Source: Pagrus major
Taxonomy: Eukaryota; Chordata; Actinopteri; Spariformes; Sparidae
Reading direction: 5' to 3'
NCBI RefSeq assembly: GCF_040436345.1
Contig: NC_133219.1
Location: forward strand, 24,154,709-24,218,708
DNA: 64,000 nucleotides
Under the pieces are notes generated by a model. The model worked only from the letters and a program-made list of their open reading frames with translations. It was not told the DNA's origin and did not search any database. Positions 41,001 through 52,678 of this stretch are shown here, one piece after another; positions within the stretch are counted from its first letter, which is position 1; every line of letters begins with the position of its first letter. The position numbers and the translations under genes are program-made.

Positions 41001-44000
41001 GTCAAACTTTATTTTTCTATTTTTTAGGTCCTTGCTAAAGAATTAAATGATGAATTCACTTATTAAAGTATATTCGGCTAATGAGGATCAAAATACACCA
41101 GAACATTGTGACATGATGACAAAAAAAGTCAGTTTTTCGCCCTACAAGTCATTTACTGGCCAATGAATACTGCACACAGCACATGAAAACAGAGCACATT
41201 ATTGACCTCAGAGCTCAGCTGCACTGATGCTTCAACGGTAGTGTGAGCGTTATGTGGAGTGTGAGAGAAAGTATACCACCAGCCTCTGGGTGACTAAAAG
41301 TCTGATCATGCATGTGGCAAAACCAGAAGACCCTGAAAACACACACAGACACACACACAGACACACACACACACACACAGACACACAGACACACACACAA
41401 CAAAAGACAAAACAAGAGAGCTACAGGGAACTGGAGCGAGAGAAGAGAGAACTGAAACTGAGTTTATTGGACTATGTAACAGAGGGGAAATCTGCAGGTT
41501 TTATAACCATAAAAAAAACTTTTCACATTATCTAAAAGATAACACATAGAGGTTAAAAGCAAGGAGAGTCTGTGTGTGTGCGTGTATCATGGACAAAATA
41601 GGAAAAGCACTGAAGAACATGAGAGCGAGGAGGAACAAAGACTACTGCGGTGGTAATTTTAACTCATCCTAGAATATGCAGGCTGGTGGACAGAGTTGCC
41701 GCATGGATCTATAACCATGGTAACCTGATCTGTGGATCCTGTGCAGGCTCGTGCCGGGTTGTGTGGGATTCCACCGGAGGAGGACTTCACACCAGATGTT
41801 CGGGTTGGCGGATGCAACTCTAGTGCCAAATACAGTATGCGGATACACGTGTGTGAACAAAGTCCATCGCCTCCAGATGTTAGTCTATAGTTCAGTCACA
41901 AATTCCCGACTATATTAAGCCGGCAGCTGGTTTAGACATGAGTACTGTCTGCGGCAGAAGTTTCAGTTTCAGTGTCAGAATAAATACCTTACTGTAGAAA
42001 TATCTAATCATTAAAAAGCCATTAATTTTTTCAGACTGAAGTCTACCAAGATAGGTGGTGAATTCCTGCCAACTTCCAGCAGTAAGTCCATTAAAAATGC
42101 ACCTTTTGTCTCATAGATCTTGACTTCATACTATGAAAAAACAGCATCTTCATACTAAAGCTACAACTAAGAATGTATCTATTGTTTTATTACTGATTAA
42201 TGTGATTAGATATTCTAGTGTAATTAACTGTTAAAGATACAAAATGTTAAACAAATAGTGAAAAATTGCCCATCACACTTTGTCACAGCTCAAGATGATG
42301 TCTTCAATTGCTTTTGGCTCATCAACTCTTCTTGTTTAGCAGAGCAACAGGTTCAAGACTTTTAACTGTGACATCCACCTCTGGCAACGACTGTTGCCAG
42401 CAAGAAGTATAAAAACACAGTCACTTGGCAGGTTTTTGTTCAATACTCCATGAACAATTCAAGATTACAATGCTTGGCCAGTTGCCATCTTATCCAACAA
42501 GCAAATAAGTAAACCTGCCAATCACACGTCAAAGTCTTTTCATAACTGCTGTGAAAGTGTTTGAACCTTGAAATCAAGATATAAACCAAAGCAATGTGTT
42601 TTTAAGATATGAGGAGTTGGGTGTTTGTAGGCATGCGATGAATGTACTCCAAATGTGACAGCTACCACAACAAAGACAACAAAATATGACTAGGCATATC
42701 TCACCCACAACTACACCAGTACAATGGTACGGGTTATTTCTGGCAAAGAAAATGTTCATGTTTTTGTTTGTTCCAAGGCAGTTGCCAGTTATGTGCAGAG
42801 AAAATCTGTTGAAAGCAAAGAATGATGTTACACAGTAAAAATTGAGAAGATGCATGCTGCACTTTTAATGCTACCTAATAATTTTAACGTTATAAAGGCG
42901 ACTTTGTTCCTTATCTATTATTTCAGTAAGATGTCACACGGAAGTTGCAGTCCTGTATTTATTACAGACAACGTTTAAAATAATTTCTATAGGAGTTTAC
43001 AGCAAAAGACGTGCATATGAGTGTGTGGGTGGGGGGACTTGAAAATAATGTTATCTCAAAATTGGGGCCCTGCTGAGAAAGTTTTGGAACCACTGCTTTT
43101 GAACATACACACGTGTGTGTTTGTGTGTAGAAGCAGGTGACACCTTACATGACGGGGTACACGTGAGGGGTTCGTATTTCACCATTAAAGGGAGAGCGGA
43201 GAGGGGATTGTAAAACGCTTGCAAGGTCATGTTTACATCGGTTAACTTCCTGTCAGTAGAGCAAAGGCGAATGGCGATAAGAGTTATCTCAAAAGCACAA
43301 TTGCAGGGACAACATGTTGTGTCACAATATAAAGTGAGACCGAGTTATACAGTATGAAAGTGCTTGTAAACGTTTCAACACAGGGACAGACAATATATAC
43401 CAAGGACGGACAGAAGTCTGCTTGTTTTTATCCAGCAGGTTTCACTGGTAGTAGTGCTGCAACTAAGGATTACTTTCTCCATCTCATCATTTTTTAAATT
43501 GTTTCGTATATAAAATATCAAAAAGTGGTAAAAAAAAATTGTCCTTTACAATCCCAACAGCCCAAGGGTACATCTTTCTATTATAGACACTAAAAAGCCA
43601 CATATATTATACAAAAGCGGACATACATGGATCTAAACTGCAACTTGTCAAATATTGATGTTTTTGTCTCAGGTGATTGTAATTTGACTAATTTTTCAGT
43701 TGGTTGTTTTAAACTTTTGCTCTTTCTAAAACTCAAATAATGACTTTACTTTAATGCAAAAAAGAGAGCAAATGACATTAGTGGTTTCACTACACAGACA
43801 CTCAGTCTAAATATAGATCATGTGGTTTTTGTGTCATATGTCACCCTTTCTGACGTGGCTTTCAGGAGCACAGAATGTGGGTTTGAACCATTAGAACACC
43901 TTTAAAATAAAGAGTAACTAAATAATGAAATCCCCTGGCGAGGTCTGAGGTTAGAACATATAGCTACAGACACCCATTTGGCCTAAATTTTTTGGTTTTA

Positions 44001-47000
44001 TCCCCACAAGTCAAGCGGATTCCAACTTTAGACACACGTGCACACATGCACTGACACATACACAGGCACTCATTGGTTTAACATTAAATTATGTTGGCAG
44101 CTGGTCAGTGGCAATGACAATCAATAGCATCGTTCATACAGCCAAAGCTCGTAGCAAAACATCCTTTACACAACTTAAAAGAGAGCCTGCAGACGTTGGA
44201 ATTTACTTGCTGATTCATGCAACCAGTAGACACCCCCCCCCCCCCCAAAAAAAAATACACAAGCACGTGTGAGCTCTTCTGGTTTTGTAACTCAATGAGG
44301 TCATCTGAGCCAGTCACTGGTTTGAATGAGCCACGTAAACTGAATGTTTTTGTCTGCGTGTTGTTACATATACCTCTGCTACTGAAATATTTACCTTTAC
44401 TTGTGTTGATCAAAAACAGTTTGAATGGCTACACTATATGGCTTAAACTTAAAAACAGTGTCTTGTATATATTTTAATAGATCTTTTGTTTTTAAAACAG
44501 TTGAACATTATCATCTATTATCCATGTTCCTTTACTTGTCATTTGTTGTAATTAATTCCTATGGCTGGATGCTGTATATTTATTTTATTCTGGTTTACAA
44601 CTGTTTCCCTAACTGAACTCAACAAAACATTAATCTGATCTGTTGCAATACAATTTATTTTCTCATTTGTGTCCATCAATACAATATAGTAAAATTATCT
44701 ATCCACACACAAGTACATAGACAAAATAACAGGAAAAAAGCATAAAAATCTAAAAGAACAATGTACATAACAGCTGACAGTGCAGCCTCTTTTTAGGACT
44801 TCTGACAGTTTGGAGATTTACCTAACCTTTCAGTACACAAAAGCACTCATTGGGGACAATATCTATATTTGAAATGGAGAACATAAATTTAAAATTAGCT
44901 ATTTACTAGTACTGACTTTCACTTCCTCTCGGTTTTTCCACTTGAATCACAGGACATGTTCGGGCAAAGACTTGATGGAGGCAGTAGCCAAAGGAAAGGC
45001 TGGCAGCAGACAGCAGCAGGATTTGCGATGATATAACTATAGACAAAGTACAAATATGACTGATTCACTTCATTATTGCACAGGAATTGTAGTCAACTTA
45101 TAGATAAAAAAAAAACCCCATAAAAATACCAAAATTACCTGCTTTCTTTAGTACTTTGACACACCAGGGCCCTTACACATTAGCAGCAGGTGAACTACCA
45201 TGCTGTGCTGTACAAACACATTTCTCACTTAAAGAAACCAAAGCAGCAGGAAAGACAGTTACATTTAGATCAGGGGAATAGAGATGTTCAGCCTTTAACT
45301 GCATTTCCATCCCGTTCTCAAAGCAACACCTACACCCACACAGCATGCTATCAGCAGCACATGAATGGGCGTAAAAGGTTAGACACACAAAAAAAATCTC
45401 ACATTATTCTCAGACAAAGTAGGTCTACACTGTAACTGTACACGTTTCTTTTAGGTTCTTCCACCCCCCACAGTGTCAGGAATTTTTTCATCAAACCCAG
45501 CAGGGACATTTAAGACTAAAAGGTATCCATTGTTGTTCTAAGTTGATGAAACCCTATAACACTACCCAAGCCAAACACCAGCTGCTGCTCACAAAGGGGG
45601 AACCAGTTTCATTTGCTTGTACAGTAACTGCAGAGACAGATTACCTCCATTAAGCCCCTTAACACTTTCATAAAGAACAGCTAAAAATGCCTGATCTGTG
45701 ATATCAAGGAGACATTGACTGTTTTTACAGCAAACAAAGTTACTCAGTTACATTAGAAGTGGGTCATCACAGACTAAATGTTTTGATTGTACTCAATTAC
45801 GCGACCTAAACAGGTTACAAGTTGTATGTGCACTTTTTAAAACATATTGTAGTACTATAGAGGAAAGACACTACAGTACAGGGAAGATCTGCCCCCTCAG
45901 AAGTCACACCTACTGGCAGGGCAGCAACTAACAATTATTTCCATTATCAGTCATGTGCTGGATATTTAAAAAAAATAATAATTGGATTGAAATATCAAAT
46001 GTTATGTATTGCCTGACCAACAGTCCAAAGATTTTTGGTTTACATTTATATAAAACAACCAACCAACCAACAACAACCAGAAGGTGCAACCAACATTTCG
46101 CCTTTTTGGCATGACTTGCACAATTGATCATCTAATCACACTTTGTGGAGGAGGTTTTGTGGTTCAAGTGAAGCATGTTGGTAGAACAAGACAGGACAGA
46201 CAAAACAAATAAGGCTCAGAGAGATAAGGAGACATCAGTGGGTGAGGTGACTGGGTGAGACCTGTTACCAGAGTGAGGTCTGTGTGTGACTTTACTGTTA
46301 TCATCCTGCATATTGAAGGTGACCCATAAGGAGTGAATGGAGACCACATTTAGCAAAACAACAGACTTTATTGTTGCGGGCCACACACACACAGAACAAA
46401 TAGACAGTCACAACCTGCATGTATAGTGCAGATGATGATAGTGTTAGTTCGTGCACTTTGTGGTTGCTCCACGTCGATATGATTTCATTCGAGAAGAAGC
46501 GTATCCACTCAACCTACTTCACTTAAATTTTTTATTTGAACCACTATCATCATAAGCCTTATAAAAGCAGTCATTCAATAACAACTGCCCTGACTGGTGC
46601 AGTCCATGATCAACTTTTAGCAATTTTAGTGATATTTTAAGCCTATTTTTTAAAAGAAAGCTTAGTGGTTAGTTAATAGTTGTCAGCTACATGTTACCAT
46701 CTTAGTAATTATAACACTACATGGTTTTTTATGTTAAAAACTTTACAGCTGGGAGCGCCACATACTGTACACCCATAATGTCCTTGGTTTGATAACAGTC
46801 AGGGACATTTGTCACATGACCTACCCCTCTTTCTCCCCTTTTGCCCACCTTCTGCTTTTTTATCATCCGTCCAATGAAGACAAAACTAATGAAAAGATAT
46901 TGAAACCACCAAACAGACAAACAAAAAAATGTAAACTTGCAATTGTACTGAAAATGTACTATGATCTTTACAAAAACACCCTGGTATACAGCGGTTTAAA

Positions 47001-48376
47001 AATTAGACAACTTATAACGACCTTTAATGCACCACTTCCAGTAGGATAGAATAAAGTAGGTAAGTCAATTAGAAATGCTGTTTAGTCTGCTCCTATCAGT
47101 CCATCCATCATCTGTCATGCTGCTGATTAAATTTTTATGAAGCTTATGATATGGGTCATTTCTCAGTTCTAGCGTTTTCAAAACTGCACTGATGGCCTCA
47201 ACGGAAATGCTACAACATTTAGCTGTCTGGAAGTGAGGCACAAAATCTGGGCCGTGGCTGATTACATTAGTTGATAGAGAACGATGGATACCATTGCTAC
47301 AGCCAGGCATTTTTTTGCCCATTTTTTTTTTCTTTTTTAACAGGGATGATGCAGTGTAACATAGTTTCGATACAGAGTATGAATCCAATGTACAGCTCAG
47401 AGAGTTTATAGCTATTGCTAACTTTTATACTCTTGTCCCTAGTGTTGGGCTTTTTCCATGTACAGTGTAATTAAAATATACAGACTATACTGATGAGCCA
47501 AAGAGAGGTGGAAAGAGGGGGGTGTTCTATATTACATTATACAAAAGGTCTTCACAACTAATCTTATGTGTTTTTAATTATTAACCTAGCTTTTGACCAT
47601 GTATTGTTTTCAATCTCGAATAATCAGCTGATTATTTTATTGATAAATTGATTAATCACTCAGTCTATAAATGTCAGAAGACGGTAAATAATACTAATCA
47701 TACCAAGGAGAGCATCAAATTACTTTTTATGTCTGACCAACAGTGAAAGATTTTTATTTCATTATAACATATGTTTATCACTTTTGTTTGAGAAATGACT
47801 GCAGGATTAATGAAAGGAGTTGCAGATAATGTTTTTGCTGAACTACAATTTAAGACTATATAATTCCACATATATAATATACTACAAAGAAAATTGATGA
47901 ATGATACATTTTAACAGTTTCATTTGGGTGTTCTGACTTCCTCATGGGATGTGACAATACTGTCATAACTCATAATTCACATCAAAAGATACGCAAGCGA
48001 ACAATGACACAGTTCAACGTTTTTGTATCGTAACTGTAGTAGGATAGGAACAACATAAAAAATGAGCCTCTCTTAAAAAACACACAAGAACATGTCTTTA
48101 TTACACTTAATCACTAGCATCTGCACCAATATATGATTAGCTGTGATCAGCAATAAATCAATAAGTGGCCCCACTGGCCTCTTCCATTCACACATCCCCA
48201 CCCTTGCTTACGAAAAAATCTTTAAAATACAAAGAAAAATCTATTGAATGCTCATTTATCCACTACCTCGTTACACCAGGCCAGATGAGACCTGGCAAAA
48301 ATCACTGACAGTTTTCTCTAATTTTTGAAAAGGTGCAATTCCACAAAGACCATCATCAGATGCAGCTTTAACAGAA

Positions 48377-48415
<39 letters not shown>

Positions 48416-51400
48416 CTCAGGTCATCCCCCTGTGGTTAAGAGCTATTGTAATTTTAACACAGCATACATCCTGATACTAAGAGCTGATAGCATCTTGAGA
48501 ACTTGCCCTGAAGTATCAGTAGCAGCTCAGAACTGGCACTGATCCTTCTCTGATACTGTTATAGTGATGAATATAGTTTGGTTTAATACTGCTGGCTATG
48601 CTGTTCAGTCCTTGTTATGCAAGAATCATATGGTGTGCTATGCCTTTGACCGTTTAATCCCGATCTTACTCCATTTCTTTCATCGCACGCACAAACATGT
48701 GTAGCAACTAACAGCAAAAGTCCTATTACTTAAAGGAAAACTGTCAATAAAAAAAAAATAAAAAGACATATTTGTTATTACAGGGCATACCATCCGGGAC
48801 TAAAATCTTACCTTTTACCACCCGCCATGCAACCGCACACACACACACACACCTTTACACAGTACAGTGGGGAGGCACAGCATGACCCAGCACTATGGTG
48901 TAATCTTAGTCACACGCTGCCTACAGCAAACAGGGCCAGGAATCCATTTCTGTGACCCAGTTCACCTCACTGTGCCTGTTCCTGCCTGGCCGAAATCCTG
49001 CGAGGTTATCCTCTGCTCTATATCCATTTACTTTAAGTCAGGGTGACTAAGGAGGAGCTATACCCGGAAAGCCTGAAAAAATACATTTTAAAATAAAAGC
49101 CCTGTTATGGTCACTATCTGGTAACTGTAAGCATTGTGCAGTTTTAGTTTCTTTTCCTAAATATGACTGACACATGCAAGAAGATCAAACTGGATGAAAT
49201 TTTTATCCATCGTCATCATCTGTTGCCCGAACGGAATATTATTGTCATTAAATATCCTTGTTTTCTTCAGTGTACAGACATACCTTATCATTTTTTGTTT
49301 TTGTTCCTCCTTTTGCACTTAGTACTGCCAGACATTATGGCATCTGGGTTTTGAACTTCATCTATTAATTTTTCTGACATAATATCTTTCAGTGTGGCTT
49401 GCATCCTCGGTACAGACAGAACTTGAATTGCAACGAGGGGTTGTTTGGAGGACTGCTGCCTTAACATTGCCACCAACCCAACCCACCCACCTGATACTTA
49501 ACCTTTACTTAGGACTTTTAATGAGTATCCATGTCTGCACTTGACCTGTTCTCAACAGCCAGTGATGTTGCTTTCTGTGTCCAGTGCTCCACCATCACAG
49601 TCGTGCCCAAACATGTCAGTTGCCACGTTTCCACAAAATGTCGAGCAAATTTTAAGCAAACTTTTGAAAGTTTTCAAAAAATAAGAAATATCAAAAAGCA
49701 AATCTGGTGTGTTTCCATAAACTGTTTTGAGCGAATGAACTAGGCTACGTTGAGCGTAATTTCGTCAGAGGATGACGGGGTGTAGGCTACGTGGCTACGT
49801 CACATGTGGCGTTGAAGTAAACAGAGGCTAGAGGTAAACAAACCAGGAAACAAAATGGAGAGAGGTCTTCAGGAATTACTTTCGATAGGGCAAGTTGTAA
49901 TTGTCAGCTAGCATTGGCCATGTTGCATGGTGTCCGAGGACAACAAAGAAATGCAATGACTATAATGCATGCAGCAAGGGCGATAAGACGACAACAACAT
50001 GGCAACAGCTAATCAGGCATGTGAGTTGAATATTCGCTACGTCAGAGATAATTTTCTGTTTCCATCAAACATTTTGCGCATTGACTCTGATTTGCAAAAG
50101 ACAAAAACCACCTCAAGTGAGCATACAAACTTTTTTGCGAATTAAATGAAGTTTTTATGAATTTTGCATAAAATTTCTAATGCGATATTCTTTAAAATGC
50201 TTTATGGAAACATGGCTACTGGCTGAATCCAAATGTCCATCCTCTGGACTTGCAGACTGAGCCAGCTTAATTTCATTACAGACAGGAAGTTGCAGGTAAG
50301 GCTGGACAACCTTACATCCGGCACCTATACAATCAGCACTAGCAGCACCTTCGGATTCCCGCTGTCTCTACAGCTCTTCTCCATTTTCATCACAACTGCA
50401 CCTCTGAGATCTCTTCTGACAAACTCCCCAACACTCACTGGTCCCCACCTGACACAGTGATGAGTCTGCATTAAGAGTAGAGGCTAACCAGGAAGTTGAC
50501 ACCACTGCCAAGGAGCAAGTTTGATTTATTGAGATACCTGTCCTGTGTAAAACCTGAAACCTCCTTCCCATGTTCAGCTTTTCAATATTTGGCTCCATTT
50601 ATGATTTACTGCCTTTTAACCCTTATTTTTTACCACTGGTATAGCTTTATGCTTGTTTTGGCATGTCTGTACAGAGAACTGTTCCACAGTTGTTTCAATT
50701 TGAGGTGTAGTGTTGTCTGCAGTAACTGCACCTACTGCCTGTGCACTATTATTGCCATTAGCGTTTGACTTTTTGTACAACAGTAGAATTCAATCAAGCT
50801 GAGACACGGAAAAACCTTGGTCTTGCTCTCACACACCAGCTTGCCACAATTCAGGATACAAATTCAGGTCCTATGCAAACTGCAGGCACAGGTGCAATGC
50901 AAAATGCTCTGCCTGCAGGAGTGGTGCTGTGTACACTGATTTTACTGCCACATTAACACTCAGCATGGGCTCACTTAATGTAATTGGAAAAAATCCCACT
51001 ATGTCTTCATACATTTAATTTAAAAATAAACCACAAGACGGCCACATGTGGATAGGACTTTATGTAAAATGCAGCTGAGCAAATTTTAGACTAACTTCTT
51101 GTTTACACTTTGCTTTATTTGCTATGAATTAAAAAAAAAAAAATGAAGAAATACAAAAACAAACGTCGCAAAAAGGCAATCGATAAAAACAAACAAACAC
51201 TTAAATAACTGGTTTGAACTCGCATCTTGATAAACTACAAGCTTACAGTCACGTGCGTCACTTGCATGCATAAAATGACTAAACGGGAAACACCCTCTTA
51301 TGGTTATCAGATTGCTCTACCATCTCATTGTCTGCCCTCCAGGATTAGCCCGTGAGTACGTTTAAGTGATAGCAGGACAAAATGGATGTTTGTGCCTACA

Positions 51401-52678
51401 CAATGAGACCCTGTACCTCTTCTCAGGATTCATTTGCTCATACTCAAGAGTTCAACACGTGAGGGGAGGCAGATAAAATCCAAATGGTCTGCCAAACAAT
51501 CAATGGCTATTGGGGGTGACGGCATCAGAAGATCTTCCCTGTAGTTAATACTGGACTGAACTTACTGAACTTCACCTGGTGGTTATATCATAATACAAGA
51601 AATTGTGCAAAAATTAGCATCACTAAAAATCTGAATCTCAAAAGTTATCTGCTGAAGGGTATGTGCGCAGAAATTTTCATTATCTGTGTGCCAGCTCTGA
51701 TCACTCACAATGTGGACCTCTAAAAAGAAGATACTTATCTAATATCATTATGATCGTGCATCAACAGGGCTATATATCACCAACTGACCTGGGAACTAAC
51801 ACAATTTCCTCAGTTTAATGGACGTCGATGTGCAAATCATCGTCAATACACCGGTATGAAAACCTGTCAACGTCTGCTCATGTCAGAATTGTCAGATTCT
51901 ATCTGCTAGTTTCTGAGTTGCTGTTGACTAAACAGAAAACAAAAAGGCCATTACTCAAGCAACATTGTAGTATTATTGTGGTTCATCGGGTTTGATGAAG
52001 GTTACAAAATGTCAAAATTGATTAAATAGGAAGTCAAGCTGCTCTTTGGCATGAAGGGTTAAAGTTATTTTAGATCTCACAAAGACTGGGCCCCCAATTT
52101 AAGACTCCATAAAGGCAGCTTCTCTGTCTTTACCTGTTCCTTTCACCTGTTCGGTAAGGTGTATTTGCTCATGACGGACGTACAGACACACACACCTGCA
52201 TCGCCACGTTTCCAGGACAACCCCATCCTCATGAGCCAATAAATCCTAATGGCCAAATAAGCTCCAGTGTCCCAGTTATTGCTGCCTGGTGTCTGTCGTT
52301 GTTTCTTACCAGCTCTATCTCTGGGGTCTCACATGACACAGAACTGTGCCAAGTGATGCATGTTTAGTCTCCCACAGGGTGTTTTGTGTTTTAGAGTCAC
52401 AATAAAGCCACCATATCTAGAAACCTTGAGGCATATGGCCTCCACGCTATAAAAATAAGCAATAGTTGAACCTTGAAATGTATTTTTCCCTGAGCCTGAC
52501 CAATCGGGCCTCGTGTTTCACGGTCACACTTTGAGCTTCGGTGGGCACACGCCGGCATACGGAGTCATCTATCGTCAGCTAGCTACCGGAGGAGAGATCT
52601 TTAACGTGACATCTTTGCCCGTTACTCACTCTCCGCCACCAGCTTGAGCTCCGGGCTCTGACGACGTACAGAGGACAT
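23016..52678 (-). CDS. slc23a2: Solute carrier family 23 member 2 (SVCT2, Na+/ascorbate cotransporter), with one apparent frameshift
   Basis: Exons, in order: 52678-52630, 36961-36732, 35030-34932, 33624-33508, 32324-32167, 29107-29019, 28783-28716, 27643-27462, 26928-26808, 26118-25962, 25215-25068, 24936-24831, 24658-24391, 23882-23787, 23294-23016. All junctions are GT-AG, and phases fit through exon 14. Ignoring one extra base in the last exon, the product is about 721 aa from the upstream ATG (52678), or about 663 aa from the ATG at 36836, which aligns with the human start (GKNTTSKS; human 650 aa). SVCT2 imports ascorbate with Na+ across about 12 membrane spans. Seen here: the QH motif of the first span at Q165-H166; the NAT-family signature NIGVLGITK at 500-508; and a glycosylation-type loop. 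The C-terminal tail has YDLPFGM and SPTFTGY. The run TTT at 23280-23282 shifts the final frame. SLC23A1 is less likely, given the N-terminus and synteny. Confidence 0.94.
25380..25621. mobile_element. MITE with Tc1/mariner-like terminal inverted repeats
   Basis: It lies in an slc23a2 intron. The left end reads TATAGTCATGGTCAAAAGTT then TACATACAC; the complement of the right end reads TATAGTCGCAGTCAAAAGTT then TACATACAC. TA lies at both ends, as expected for Tc1/mariner insertion. The interior is also inverted: TATCATGGCGGTATTCAGTT near 25425 pairs with the copy near 25570. There is no transposase, so it was mobilised in trans. Confidence 0.75.
25668..25850 (-). repeat. Fish interspersed repeat, relative of 1473-1700
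   Basis: It reads GATGGTGGAAGAAGCATTTA, then TTTAAGTAAAAGGAG and GTGTAAAAATACTCATATAT, the other end of the abundant repeat family seen at 1473. It is decayed and intronic. Confidence 0.45.
29108..32166 (-). other. slc23a2 intron, about 3.1 kb
   Basis: Intron between the exons starting at 29107 and ending at 32167. I see short CT-rich and AT-rich stretches but no exon, and the open frames lack family features. Confidence 0.6.
32325..33507 (-). other. slc23a2 intron with ACTAT microsatellite
   Basis: Intron of about 1.2 kb. It contains a pentanucleotide ACTAT tract at 32743-32769 followed by a short TA run near 32790. Otherwise unremarkable. Confidence 0.6.
32743..32769. repeat. (ACTAT)n microsatellite
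   Basis: About five tandem copies of the ACTAT/TATAC pentamer, read directly from the sequence. Confidence 0.85.
33625..34931 (-). other. slc23a2 intron
   Basis: Intron of about 1.3 kb with no recognised element or exon. Confidence 0.55.
35031..36731 (-). other. slc23a2 intron with repeat fragments
   Basis: Intron of 1.7 kb. At 35671-35725 it carries CAGTCAATCAATTTGATTTT then TATTTGTATAGCAAGTAAC, a dispersed fish tail sequence. At about 36363-36425 a TTATCCGGGGACCGGGATGC block resembles another common fish repeat. No exon is supported. Confidence 0.5.
38978..39170. repeat. Dispersed repeat fragment with CTGAGTTTCCCATCTCAGGG
   Basis: The block continues with TTCAAGTTTAAACTTAAGAG and GATGAACCTACTTTCTGAAA, strings I associate with interspersed fish DNA elements. 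No coding part is present. The family is unresolved. Confidence 0.3.
39541..39675. repeat. Purine-rich (GGA/GAA) low-complexity tract
   Basis: The plus strand is almost pure A and G for over 100 nt, so the minus strand is pyrimidine-rich. Three overlapping Ser/Pro/Leu-rich open frames on the minus strand come from this composition and are not genes. Confidence 0.8.
39990..40476. mobile_element. Fold-back MITE
   Basis: The outer arms pair: TCACCCCAAAACCAAAAATA with the complement of TGCATTTTTGATTGTGGGAT. Inner arms also pair: CTTCTCTCAAATATAGAACC (near 40100) with the complement of GGTTCTTTATTTGAGAGAAG (near 40358), and CATGACCTGGTTACTCAAGA with TCTTGAGTATCCAGGTGATG. It is about 490 bp, palindromic and non-coding. 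Confidence 0.7.
41339..41400. repeat. (CA)n microsatellite with interspersed GACA
   Basis: CACACAGACACACACAC-type tract. The short open frames across it on both strands are artefacts. Confidence 0.85.
44232..44255. repeat. Poly-C / poly-A homopolymer tract
   Basis: A run of about 14 C is followed by about 9 A. This is a likely spot for sequencing length errors. Confidence 0.8.
48378..48412. repeat. (AC)n microsatellite
   Basis: About 17 uninterrupted AC units. A shorter AC run lies near 48836-48852. Confidence 0.9.
49617..50222. mobile_element. Non-autonomous DNA transposon with GCCA(C/T)GTTTCCA termini
   Basis: The left end reads CAGTTGCCACGTTTCCAC; the complement of the right end reads CAGTAGCCATGTTTCCAT. 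About 605 bp lies between. The interior has a short decayed plus-strand frame from ATG 49855 with no recognised domain, and AT-rich ends containing GCGAATTAAATGAA and GCGCATTGACTC. It sits in slc23a2 intron 1. The superfamily is unresolved. Confidence 0.6.
50225..50420 (+). pseudogene. LINE reverse-transcriptase remnant
   Basis: The plus-strand translation contains [17 protein letters not shown] followed by a block that ends in LSLQLFSIF. This resembles the region of fish non-LTR reverse transcriptases where a TDR-QVVRLG segment leads into PQGCVLSPLLFSLYT. The Gly-Cys-Val core is mutated and the YADD box further on is missing. It is a short dead fragment inside slc23a2 intron 1. Confidence 0.45.

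Larger units (their letters stand above)
36962..52629 (-). other. slc23a2: slc23a2 first intron, about 15.7 kb
   Basis: It separates the upstream start exon from the exon with the canonical start. The sequence is AT-rich with fold-back elements (39990-40476, 49617-50222), a LINE fragment (about 50225-50420) and CA microsatellites (41339, 48378). A purine-rich tract lies at 39541-39675. I found no nested gene that I can defend. An unrecognised minus-strand frame at 49288-49476 is listed as a finding. Confidence 0.6.

Noticed and set aside
41215..41535. Open frames over the CA tract
   Set aside because: They are translations of a microsatellite (Thr-His and Val-Cys repeats).
47065..47388. 107-codon minus-strand frame
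   Set aside because: It contains a poly-Lys run from a homopolymer and no recognisable domain. Likely chance within intron 1.
41339..48412. CA and AC tracts considered as a CRISPR-like array
   Set aside because: They are simple dinucleotide microsatellites without spacers, in an animal genome.
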